From NCBI GenBank assembly GCA_035460985.1, contig DATHWC010000076.1:1-22453 (forward strand): DNA of 22,453 bases, read 5' to 3'. Positions 15,466 to 22,453 of the stretch are shown here, one piece after another. Positions within the stretch are counted from its first letter, which is position 1; each line of letters starts with the position of its first letter. Below the pieces are notes generated by a model, which worked only from the letters and a program-made list of their open reading frames with translations, was not told where the DNA came from and ran no database searches. A program made the translations under genes and the position numbers. This DNA comes from Lunatibacter sp035460985 (lineage in GTDB: Bacteria > Bacteroidota > Bacteroidia > Cytophagales > Cyclobacteriaceae).

Positions 15466-16155
15466 TTAATAGTTGCTTAACGAAATCCGGTAATAAAATT
15501 GGAACTGCATTGCAATATCGGAGTTTATTACACGATTTTTATAATCATTTCCTTCAATCTCTCCAAAAGGACTAATTAAAAAAGTAGCTTCTAAACCAAT
15601 TTCGCGTGAAGTGTCCTTTGTAGTTTTAAATATACCAAGACGGTATGGAATGTACATATGAGAATCGCTAGCCGAGTAGGATTCATTAATGTATCCAGAA
15701 TCCGTGATTATTCTTTTCTTGTCTGTCCTATTAGAATAAAAATAACCTAGTCCAATTCCGGAATACACTTTTATTGTGGATGGAATGTACCCACTTTGGT
15801 CAGGATTGAAATGATATATTGGCATAATATCACCAAAAAAAAGACTTCCCTTAAATCCATAAGGTAGGTTTGCTTCTGCAAAAGTGTTTCTGATTGGATC
15901 CGAAATAAATCGGCCACCGCTAATTATTTGCCATCCAATAGTTGCCTTTAAATCTATAAAAGGTGTTATTTTTTTACTATAATCAATTGTGGCAACAGGA
16001 TAGATTTCAAATTTGAATTCTCGATGTCTTCCCGTATTGTCCCCATATACTTTTGCTGGTCCAATGCCAAATCCCAATCGGTCAAATCTCTCCGTTTGAG
16101 CAAAAATGGATGTTGTCAATCCTAACGATAATACGCACACAGCTAAAAACTTCAT
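15466..16155 (-). CDS. Secreted beta-barrel-like protein of unknown function
   Basis: 229 residues with a signal peptide (MKFLAVCVLSLGLTTSIFAQ, cleavage at FAQ-TE). The mature part shows alternating strands rich in aromatic residues and glycine (RLGFGIGPAKVYGD, FKFEIYPVATIDYS, KVYSGIGLGYFYSN, IGLEATFLISPFG) and ends with MQFQFYYRISLSNY, an aromatic C-terminal residue as in outer-membrane barrels. I do not recognise a named family. It stands alone, with long AT-rich gaps on both sides. Confidence 0.82.
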   Translation of the reverse strand: MKFLAVCVLSLGLTTSIFAQTERFDRLGFGIGPAKVYGDNTGRHREFKFEIYPVATIDYSKKITPFIDLKATIGWQIISGGRFISDPIRNTFAEANLPYGFKGSLFFGDIMPIYHFNPDQSGYIPSTIKVYSGIGLGYFYSNRTDKKRIITDSGYINESYSASDSHMYIPYRLGIFKTTKDTSREIGLEATFLISPFGEIEGNDYKNRVINSDIAMQFQFYYRISLSNY

Positions 16156-16591
16156 TTTAGATATTTGTTAATTAGGTTGCAAGTTAATTATAAACGCCTT
16201 TTTTTTAAAATAAAATGCAATTTTTATACTTTAAACCGCATTTATTTAAAATTCACTTCTAATAATATAGAAATTTCCACAAATATCATCTACTAGTTGA
16301 CTGTATGGTAATTTTAGTTGTTGTGACTGAACTTGAGGTTTAAAGTGCAGAATTCTCTATATTTGGATTAGCTTCTAATCTACTTATTAATTTTTTGGAA
16401 AATAGCTCCTATCTTTTCTATTAAATTTTTCTAAATATCAAATGGTTCAAGCCTGATAAATTTTAAGTATATCAGTAGTTAAAAAACACTCTAAATCAAG
16501 CCGTTGCATTAACCTTTAAATCAATAGCAACTCAACATTTGCTAAATCTATCCGCAGGTTTCACTAGGGTATATTTAGAAAAGAATAAGCT
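16156..16591. other. AT-rich intergenic region
   Basis: 436 bp of strongly AT-rich sequence without a gene, RNA or clear repeat. It should contain the promoter of the barrel gene to its left. Confidence 0.5.
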
Positions 16592-17092
16592 TTATTCCGA
16601 CTCCTTAACTTCAAACTCCTCCAGTGGGCGTAAATTATCGGGAATGGGTGGGTTGAGATCATCGTCTTTCTCATAGGGAAATATCTCCACAATTGGGCTT
16701 TCTACAACCTCGGGGACATTGAATGAGACCAACATATTGTTTAGGCTTTCGTAAATCCGATCGTAAGCTTCCTTGACATTATGGGCGGTGACCAACATAA
16801 ACTGGGTTACTTTTTTCTCCTTACCGCTATCGGCATCCGCTACGATATAGGTGATCTTGCATTTGTGCCAAACATCGATGTCCTCATAAAAAAATACATC
16901 GACAAAATTACTTTTGCTAATGTTGGTGACTTGAAAATCACCACGGATCACCGACCCGAGCATGTCGTAAATCCTCGCTTCAGCTTCGGTAAAAGAAACG
17001 GCATCTACCAGATACTGCTCGGAAACATTCTTGAGCAAACCCTGCTCATTTTCTTTGGCGTATTTTACTTTACACAGAAACCAGACTCTCAT
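16592..17092 (-). CDS. DUF4494 family protein
   Basis: 166 residues. The opening MRVWFLCKVKYAKENEQGLLKNVSEQYLVDAVSFTEAE pattern, ITYIVADADSGKEKKVTQFMLV in the middle and the acidic, proline-containing tail match the DUF4494 family, a widespread uncharacterised cytoplasmic protein of Bacteroidota. It looks like two related halves, each starting with a W-x-CK-x-Y type strand (WFLCKVKY and WHKCKITYIV), suggesting an internal duplication. It has no signal peptide or membrane segment. It lies 125 bp downstream of the lipoprotein gene and may have its own promoter. Function unknown. Confidence 0.85.
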   Translation of the reverse strand: MRVWFLCKVKYAKENEQGLLKNVSEQYLVDAVSFTEAEARIYDMLGSVIRGDFQVTNISKSNFVDVFFYEDIDVWHKCKITYIVADADSGKEKKVTQFMLVTAHNVKEAYDRIYESLNNMLVSFNVPEVVESPIVEIFPYEKDDDLNPPIPDNLRPLEEFEVKESE

Positions 17093-17217
17093 GCTATTTT
17101 TTTTAAAGATTGCGACGACGAAGGTACGGGTATTTCTGCAAAAGGGAAAATTGTTTAGTATATTGATTCTGTCGAATGGTTTTGTCCTTCTTTATATATT
17201 TTACGGAAATTGAGGTA

Positions 17218-18372
17218 TTATTCAACAACTAGCTCTACCTGGTAGATTTTCACAAAGTCTTCCTCTTCTTCTTGATTAAATTTTGAAAGAAACCATATTT
17301 TTTCGTCTCGAACCAAAAATTGACGATAATCAAGCTGTTTGGGCAGCTCGAAGTCGGCCAGCGAATTACCCTCCAAATCCATGACATGCATTCGAATGGG
17401 ATATTTGCCTTCAATTTTTTCAAAAAAGGCACTGTAAGTTTCATTGGTTAGATTTTTATATTCTTCCCTATCGGAAAAGTCAAATCCCGCAAAATAGGTA
17501 GCAATCAAATAATCTCCATAGGTTTTCAACACATGTGTCTTACCTGCTGCCCGATCTAATGAAATCCCTCTTACATCTGCCTTTGCCGGTTCCTTCCCCT
17601 CACCGGGATTGTAGTTAGGATAGGCTATTGGCTTTCTGTCAACCCTTTTAAACTCCTCATTTATGTCGTAAATGTTTAAATGGGGGTCCGTTCCTGAAAT
17701 TAGATATAGTCTGTTTTCATGCGTCGTAAAGGTTGGCATCATTTCTGTCACATCATAGGCACTTCCGTTTTTAAACAGGCTCTCATTTTCAATATTAAGA
17801 AACCTTTCAAATTCCCCTTTCTGAGGTGATATTTTTGCCAATTGAAGAAAGTTCTCATAATATTCGGGTTCTACTTTTGTGAATTCCCCCCTTGGAATAA
17901 TAGCACGGATCAGGACAAAGTCCTCATGCATGACAAATTCATTATCGGCAGCGGCACGTCCTCCCAAATTAGGCACATCTGAGGAATGGTAAGGGATTTG
18001 TTTGGCAAGCTCACCGCTGGGATAAAACTCCATATATCCCTTGAGACCAATCATAAAGAAATTTCCATTTTCTAGAAAACGTGCGGGCAACCAGGGATAT
18101 GGACCATAGCTGTCCTTGGAATCACCCCGCTTCTCCATTTCGCTTAAGTGATTACCCTCAAAATCCGTCAATAATATAACGCCGTTTTGCATGTTGTGAA
18201 ACAAAATCCGCCCCTGACTGGGAGCAATATCCATCAAATCTAGCATACCTACATAATCTACCTGTATTGAATCTTTTACAAGGAGAGAAAACGAACTATC
18301 GGCTGCGTCCTCATTTGGTGCATTGCATGCCAGCAAAATAAGATATCCTCCTAGTAGGAAATTAGATTTCAT
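17218..18372 (-). CDS. Lipoprotein, DUF4221/6-bladed-propeller type
   Basis: From the ATG at 18372 the protein has 384 residues and a lipoprotein signal (MKSNFLLGGYLILLAC, lipobox LLAC, lipidated C16). An in-frame TTG 21 nt upstream would only add a hydrophilic leader and is rejected. The rest has repeated strand-turn patterns such as ILLTDFEGNHLSEMEKRGD, GYMEFYPSGELAKQIPYH, NRLYLISGTDPHLNIYDINEE and MHVMDLEGNSLADFELPKQL, typical of beta-propeller lipoproteins of Bacteroidota; the best family guess is DUF4221. It is probably anchored in the periplasmic or outer leaflet. Function unknown. Confidence 0.82.
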   Translation of the reverse strand: MKSNFLLGGYLILLACNAPNEDAADSSFSLLVKDSIQVDYVGMLDLMDIAPSQGRILFHNMQNGVILLTDFEGNHLSEMEKRGDSKDSYGPYPWLPARFLENGNFFMIGLKGYMEFYPSGELAKQIPYHSSDVPNLGGRAAADNEFVMHEDFVLIRAIIPRGEFTKVEPEYYENFLQLAKISPQKGEFERFLNIENESLFKNGSAYDVTEMMPTFTTHENRLYLISGTDPHLNIYDINEEFKRVDRKPIAYPNYNPGEGKEPAKADVRGISLDRAAGKTHVLKTYGDYLIATYFAGFDFSDREEYKNLTNETYSAFFEKIEGKYPIRMHVMDLEGNSLADFELPKQLDYRQFLVRDEKIWFLSKFNQEEEEDFVKIYQVELVVE

Positions 18373-18491
18373 AATTTCATGTTGTTGTTCCAAAAGTGAT
18401 TTATAGTAAAAATAACAACTGGAAAACTAATACTAAATTTATTTTAAGTTTTTCGTTTAAATGTAATCTGCTGACATCAAAATAGTTAGTT

Positions 18492-19838
18492 TTAAAGCAG
18501 TCTTCTGGCCGCAATCTGAACAGCATCCCACACACCAGAAAAAGGAGGGGCATAGGACAAATCCATAAATGCCAAATCAAAGGTCGTAAGCCTGCCCATG
18601 ATTGCTGCGGCAATCGTGTCAATACGTTTGGCTGAGCCTTCAAACCCCACTATCTGGCAGCCAATTATGCGTTTATTATCCTTTCTGGCGAGCAATTTGA
18701 CATGTATGGGGGCACTTCCCGGGTAATAGCTGGCAAAATTGCTGCTTTTTATAGTCGTGGCTACATAATCCAGATTCATTGATTTGGCCTCAGATTCTGA
18801 AAGTCCTGTTCGTGAAATTTCCAATTCCATGAATTTTGTTATTGCCGTTCCGAGTACACCCGGGAATTCCATTTCCTTTCCACTAATATTGCTTCCTGCA
18901 AACAATCCCTGTTTGTTGGCAATGGTACCTAAAGCGCGAAAAGCTTCCTTATCCTTTAAGATGTGGTAGGAAGTGGCACAGTCTCCGGCAGCCCAGATGT
19001 GTTTGATAGATGTTTGCATCTGTCGGTTAACCAAAATAGCTCCGGCGTCACCAAGTTTGATGCCCGCATCCTTAGCTAAATCAGATCGAGGAGTAATTCC
19101 GATTCCTATAATGACCACTTCTGCATCCAACTTCCTTTTATCGGTCTCAACCTGTTTTACATTGTTATATTCATCTGTGTAAATACTAGTCAAAGACTCG
19201 TCCAAAAATAGCTTAACCCCCTTTTCCCGCATGTAGTCGGTTAGTATCTTCGCCATATCCGGATCCAATGTCCGCATCAAATGACTCGACCTGTCGATCA
19301 AGGTTACTTCTATTTGACGGTCAAGCAGTGCTTCCGCCATCTCTATCCCCACATATCCCCCACCCACGATGACCGCTTTTTTAGGTCTATGCTCGTCAAT
19401 ATAAGTCCTAGCTTTTATACCGCTTTGTAACGTAGACATGGAAAATACTCCTGCGGCATCTGTTTTTTGTAAATCAGGACGGATAGGTGCGGCTCCAGTA
19501 GCGATCAATAGTTCGTCATAGATCTCCCAAAATTCGACCCCATTCAAAAGGTTTCTTACTAAAATGCTGGATTTTTTTGGGTCGATTTGGAGTACCTCGT
19601 GATTGACCTTTGCCTGTATATTATATTCTTGAATAAATGTTTCCGGGGTTCTAGCGATGAGTGATTCACTTGTTTTTACATGGTCAGCAATATAGTAGGG
19701 GATACCACATGCCGCATAGGAAGTATGGGGGCTTCTTTCAAAAACCACAATTTCCCAACTCGGCTTTTCTCTCCGAACCTTCGATGCTGCACTCATTCCC
19801 GCGGCATCGCCTCCGATTACTACTAGTTTTTTGTTCAT
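18492..19838 (-). CDS. FAD/NAD(P)-dependent oxidoreductase, CoA-disulfide reductase/NADH oxidase-like
   Basis: 448 residues. The FAD-binding start is VVIGGDAAGMSAASKVRR (a GGDAAG variant typical of CoA-disulfide reductases), and SYAACGIPYYIAD holds the single redox cysteine C44. ELLIATGAAP, the NAD(P)-binding VIVGGGYVGIEMAEAL and HIWAAGDCA (second FAD motif) follow. The C-terminal dimerisation domain carries the conserved DLSYAPPFSGVWDAVQ with a Tyr near the partner active site. Relatives reduce CoA disulfides, persulfides or polysulfides, or oxidise NADH with O2; which applies cannot be told. The lack of a fused C-terminal rhodanese domain separates it from CoADR-Rhd. It starts 48 bp after the pyruvate kinase gene and is likely co-transcribed. 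Confidence 0.92.
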   Translation of the reverse strand: MNKKLVVIGGDAAGMSAASKVRREKPSWEIVVFERSPHTSYAACGIPYYIADHVKTSESLIARTPETFIQEYNIQAKVNHEVLQIDPKKSSILVRNLLNGVEFWEIYDELLIATGAAPIRPDLQKTDAAGVFSMSTLQSGIKARTYIDEHRPKKAVIVGGGYVGIEMAEALLDRQIEVTLIDRSSHLMRTLDPDMAKILTDYMREKGVKLFLDESLTSIYTDEYNNVKQVETDKRKLDAEVVIIGIGITPRSDLAKDAGIKLGDAGAILVNRQMQTSIKHIWAAGDCATSYHILKDKEAFRALGTIANKQGLFAGSNISGKEMEFPGVLGTAITKFMELEISRTGLSESEAKSMNLDYVATTIKSSNFASYYPGSAPIHVKLLARKDNKRIIGCQIVGFEGSAKRIDTIAAAIMGRLTTFDLAFMDLSYAPPFSGVWDAVQIAARRLL

Positions 19839-19886
19839 GGAAAAGAATTATTTTAAGCGGTACCTTGATTCAAAATTCCTACCATT

Positions 19887-21353
19887 TTAATCCGCCAACT
19901 TCGAGAAAAACCTGCTTGCTATTTGCAGTTCGTGAAAGACAAAACGTTTCTTTATTCGCTGAGTTGCGGCTCGTTGGATTATTTCTTTTAAGATCCGCAG
20001 GACCTCCGGCGTGTTGGGACCCTTATTGATCATAATACATTCAGCTAAGGCAGCCTGACCTGCATCAGTTATTTCTGAGCGGGTAGCGATGCCGGATTTG
20101 TGTAGGCTTTCTAGCACTTGGGTTGCCCAGATTACGGGAGTGTGCGCTGCCTCACAGATCGACAAAATTTCTTCCTGGATTTCCGCCATTTTTTCAAACC
20201 CCATTTCGACAGCCAAGTCTCCTCGGGCAATCATGACCCCAACCTGCGGATCTTTCATGCCCTCCAACAACAATCCGGGAAGGTTTTGAAGAGAAAGCAA
20301 CGTTTCTATTTTAAGTATAATGGGAAGAGGTTTGCTGGTGATTTTCGCCATTTCAGCTCTTAGTTGTTGAATATCCCTAGGTTTGTTGACAAAGGAATAA
20401 CCTATCATGTCAGCATGCTCCAGAATAAATGGCAAAGCCAAAAGGTCATACTCCGTTATTGATGAGATTTTAATCTTGCTGTCAGGGAAATTAATACCTT
20501 TATCAGTTTTTATACGTTTTTTCTTCGAGAATATCTTTCGTACGCGGACCCCAACACCCCTAGGTTCCGAAGTTTCTATTATACCGTAAAGATTTCCATC
20601 ATCAATAAAAACCCGTTCTCCTACTTTCAGGTAGGGAAGAATTGCCAATTCATTGGGACTGAAAACTGTTTCACTTGAATTGAAGTTATCCGGGCTGGCC
20701 GCCAAATAAAACAGGTCATTTTCGGAAATGGAAATTTTTTTCTTCCCCATTTGCCGGCCTAAAAACTGAGTCCGAATCTTTGGTCCGGCCAAATCCATAT
20801 AGATTTTGCAAGCCAGCCCGGTGGCTGTTTCAGCCACTTTGAGTGTCTCTATGATCTTATTCCAGGACTTTTCCTTCTCATGTGCGCAATTGATGCGGGC
20901 CACATTCATTCCCGCCCGCAGAAAATCCTTCATTTTTTCAGTATCAGCGGCTATTTCTGAGTCCAAGGTCACCATCAAATAGGGCATTTGTGGCAGGTCT
21001 TTTTGTGAGAATAGGTTTCGGCTGTTCTTGTCTAAAATGGCTTTTGAATTCAAGAGGTTACAATCTGAAATTTCTTTTTCTGAATAGTTGTGTCCCAAGC
21101 GTTCGCGCACTGCCTGAATCTGGCGATGGATATGGCTCTCAGCATTGGATAGTGCCGAAAGCCCGTGGGTATGCAATGCCAATTGCAGCTCGCGCCTGTC
21201 GTTTTTCCTGAACGCTAAATATTTTATCAAATTCGTGGCTGATGTCTGATGCGTCGGACGTACCTCAGCCAATAGATAGTTAAGGTTTTCTACGGCGGTT
21301 ACCAGCTTGGATTCCATTGATTCCAGTTCCTTTCGGATATCATCCAATTCCAT
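19887..21353 (-). CDS. Atypical pyruvate kinase (N-terminal extension, no C-terminal regulatory domain)
   Basis: 488 residues. From about 123 on it follows the pyruvate kinase barrel: NVARINCAHE (R153, N155), MDLAGPKIRT (D187), the beta-barrel B domain (about 195-285), the catalytic ILKIET (K348, E350), VGVMIARGDLAVE (D379), PVIWATQVLES (T411) and TRSEITDAGQAAL. It then ends soon after MINKGPNT, where most enzymes have MLSGETA followed by a roughly 110-residue regulatory domain, missing here. Instead there is a 120-residue helical N-terminal extension of unknown role. Catalytic residues are kept, so ADP-dependent conversion of phosphoenolpyruvate to pyruvate is expected, but classic fructose-1,6-bisphosphate control through the C-domain is not. 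It probably supplements a standard pyruvate kinase elsewhere. Confidence 0.9.
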   Translation of the reverse strand: MELDDIRKELESMESKLVTAVENLNYLLAEVRPTHQTSATNLIKYLAFRKNDRRELQLALHTHGLSALSNAESHIHRQIQAVRERLGHNYSEKEISDCNLLNSKAILDKNSRNLFSQKDLPQMPYLMVTLDSEIAADTEKMKDFLRAGMNVARINCAHEKEKSWNKIIETLKVAETATGLACKIYMDLAGPKIRTQFLGRQMGKKKISISENDLFYLAASPDNFNSSETVFSPNELAILPYLKVGERVFIDDGNLYGIIETSEPRGVGVRVRKIFSKKKRIKTDKGINFPDSKIKISSITEYDLLALPFILEHADMIGYSFVNKPRDIQQLRAEMAKITSKPLPIILKIETLLSLQNLPGLLLEGMKDPQVGVMIARGDLAVEMGFEKMAEIQEEILSICEAAHTPVIWATQVLESLHKSGIATRSEITDAGQAALAECIMINKGPNTPEVLRILKEIIQRAATQRIKKRFVFHELQIASRFFSKLAD

Positions 21354-21508
21354 GGTCGCTTAGATAGGTTGAAATGAAAGTTTTAAAGCTCAGCAGATCG
21401 TTTTTTCACTTGCTAATTCAAATTACAATCTTTACATCAATATAGCTAATATAACCTTCTGTGAAAGTTCTAAATTTAATTTAGACAGATTGTTTTTTCA
21501 TTCCAAAA

Positions 21509-22177
21509 TTAGGTGGCTTTGAAAGATATTAGTTTGGCAATGATTACAGCGGGATAGAGAATTCCGACCATCGAAAGAAAAACGGATAGCATTTTTGCCT
21601 GTATATTCACCGCATACATATCTCCGTATCCCACAGTACTTATATTTGTAAGGCTGTAATAGATATAATTACCATAATCCTGATCCCCTCCAACTAGTTC
21701 TATATTTCCTTCTATGGAACTCCCAAGAATCAAATGGATGATCTCAAATCCAAAAGCCCCGGCCATGGCGACGGAAAGATATACATTAATAGCTCCGATG
21801 ATACGATGTGCATTCACCTGATAATCCCGAAAGAGAAGTCGGATGTTAATAAAAATAAATAGAAGCAAATTGATTACAATAACCATCCGCTCCATTAAGT
21901 AGAACTCATAGGGATTGTCACTGAACCGAATAAGGCGTAGCCCAAGATGAATGACGAGCATCGTAATGGAGGCAACGGTGACAGTGCGGTCTCTGGAAGA
22001 GAAAATACCGATAAAAAAAAGTCCGATAAACATGAAGTTCAAAAAGAGGGTATTTTCCCTCTCGGTATCAATCATAATTGGCAATATAAAAACGGCGACG
22101 AGCAACATGACCAACAGGGAAATGAATGAAACGTCCGACTCCCAATAGTTTTTAAATTGTTTTATAACCCTTTTCAT
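21509..22177 (-). CDS. Potassium channel family protein
   Basis: 222 residues with six hydrophobic segments at about 19-36, 43-59, 66-82, 96-113, 128-150 and 191-214. The pore loop carries the K+ selectivity filter T181-V182-G183-Y184-G185-D186 between the last two segments. The fourth segment lacks the regular arginine ladder of voltage sensors, so it is probably not voltage-gated, and no cytoplasmic RCK domain follows. A basic N-terminus precedes the first helix. It is an inner-membrane K+ channel subunit that would work as a tetramer. It lies 155 bp upstream of the pyruvate kinase gene on the same strand and may be separately transcribed. Confidence 0.93.
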   Translation of the reverse strand: MKRVIKQFKNYWESDVSFISLLVMLLVAVFILPIMIDTERENTLFLNFMFIGLFFIGIFSSRDRTVTVASITMLVIHLGLRLIRFSDNPYEFYLMERMVIVINLLLFIFINIRLLFRDYQVNAHRIIGAINVYLSVAMAGAFGFEIIHLILGSSIEGNIELVGGDQDYGNYIYYSLTNISTVGYGDMYAVNIQAKMLSVFLSMVGILYPAVIIAKLISFKAT

Positions 22178-22333
22178 TTTATTGCCATCATCTTCACCTC
22201 AAGTAAGCTAAAAAAGTTGGAAAAGGAAAGGTGACTGATTTGCTTGCAATATAAACCATCGATAAAAAAATCAGAGGTTGTTTAAAAGGCCGATTTTTCA
22301 AATCAGTATTAGAAATTGTTGCTGTTCTAATGA

Positions 22334-22453
22334 TTAACTCCAATCAACCCGTCCGTCAGCATAGTTTGACACATTGTCAAAGCCATTGGCAATGAGATGG
22401 AATAGGCTATGGCGGCCCTTACCCCACTTTGACATTGCACAATCATGTGCTTA
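22334..22453 (-). pseudogene. C-terminal end of a rhodanese-domain protein, frameshifted
   Basis: On the minus strand one frame gives HMIVQCQSGVRAAIAYS, the active-site loop of a rhodanese (CxxGxR, nucleophile Cys), and then loses similarity. A second frame picks up at once with HLIANGFDNVSNYADGRVDWS and a TAA stop (22336-22334), the expected end of such a domain. The switch needs a single missing base near 22399-22402. The protein is cut by the window edge; the form could be a free rhodanese or the tail of an MBL-fold/rhodanese fusion. Either a true disrupted gene or a sequencing error. Confidence 0.7.

Noticed and set aside
1..22453. CRISPR arrays, tRNA or rRNA genes, intact insertion sequences
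   Set aside because: No regular repeat-spacer pattern, no cloverleaf with a TTCRA loop, no rRNA conserved segments and no transposase were found on reading both strands.

Overview
The window looks like a chromosomal segment from a member of the Bacteroidota, most likely order Cytophagales (Cyclobacteriaceae-like). The evidence is moderate-to-low GC, weak or absent Shine-Dalgarno sequences, several short outer-membrane beta-barrel proteins with MKK...AQ signal peptides, DUF4494 and DUF4221-type proteins, and a CheB methylesterase with a C-terminal zinc ribbon. This assignment is inference from gene content; no marker gene is present.

Layout. (1) 1-3374, minus: the N-terminal 1124 residues of a very large HstK-like signalling protein (degenerate protein kinase, AAA/STAND ATPase, helical repeats), cut by the window edge. 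(2) 3375-4648: a decayed stretch with a truncated SRAP/YedK pseudogene and a possible RadC fragment. (3) 4649-8479, plus: a CPBP intramembrane protease, a small helical ORF without an ATG, a CHAT-domain cysteine protease and, 16 bp after it, a bacterial gasdermin. (4) 9007-10038, plus: an orphan CheB methylesterase with a zinc-binding extension. (5) 11768-10200, minus: a secreted barrel-like protein and a patatin phospholipase, probably one operon. (6) 12201-12806, plus: an outer-membrane beta-barrel protein, sharing a perfect 16-bp bidirectional terminator with the convergent sugar operon. (7) 15068-12851, minus: a sugar-porter MFS transporter overlapping a PfkB-family (fructokinase-like) kinase. 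(8) 16155-15466, minus: another barrel protein. (9) 22177-16592, minus: a K+ channel, an atypical pyruvate kinase, a CoA-disulfide-reductase-like flavoprotein, a lipoprotein and a DUF4494 protein. (10) At the right edge, minus: the C-terminal end of a rhodanese domain, readable only if a one-base frameshift is corrected.

The most interesting part is region 3. The CHAT protease and gasdermin form a compact two-gene cassette matching the known logic of bacterial gasdermin cell-death systems: a caspase-like peptidase clips a short C-terminal peptide from a gasdermin, which then forms membrane pores and kills or lyses the cell, usually as anti-phage defence. This example has several features to examine: no cysteine in the gasdermin, so no N-terminal palmitoylation site; a conserved-looking but unassigned N-terminal module in the protease that could be the sensor; a small helical ORF just upstream; and an untranslated region with a palindrome, a tandem repeat and a terminator-like hairpin just before the protease. 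It lies beside decayed gene fragments, as is common at variable defence loci.

The rest is ordinary metabolism and envelope biology: sugar uptake and phosphorylation, a lower-glycolysis enzyme beside a thiol/NADH redox flavoprotein, and ion transport.
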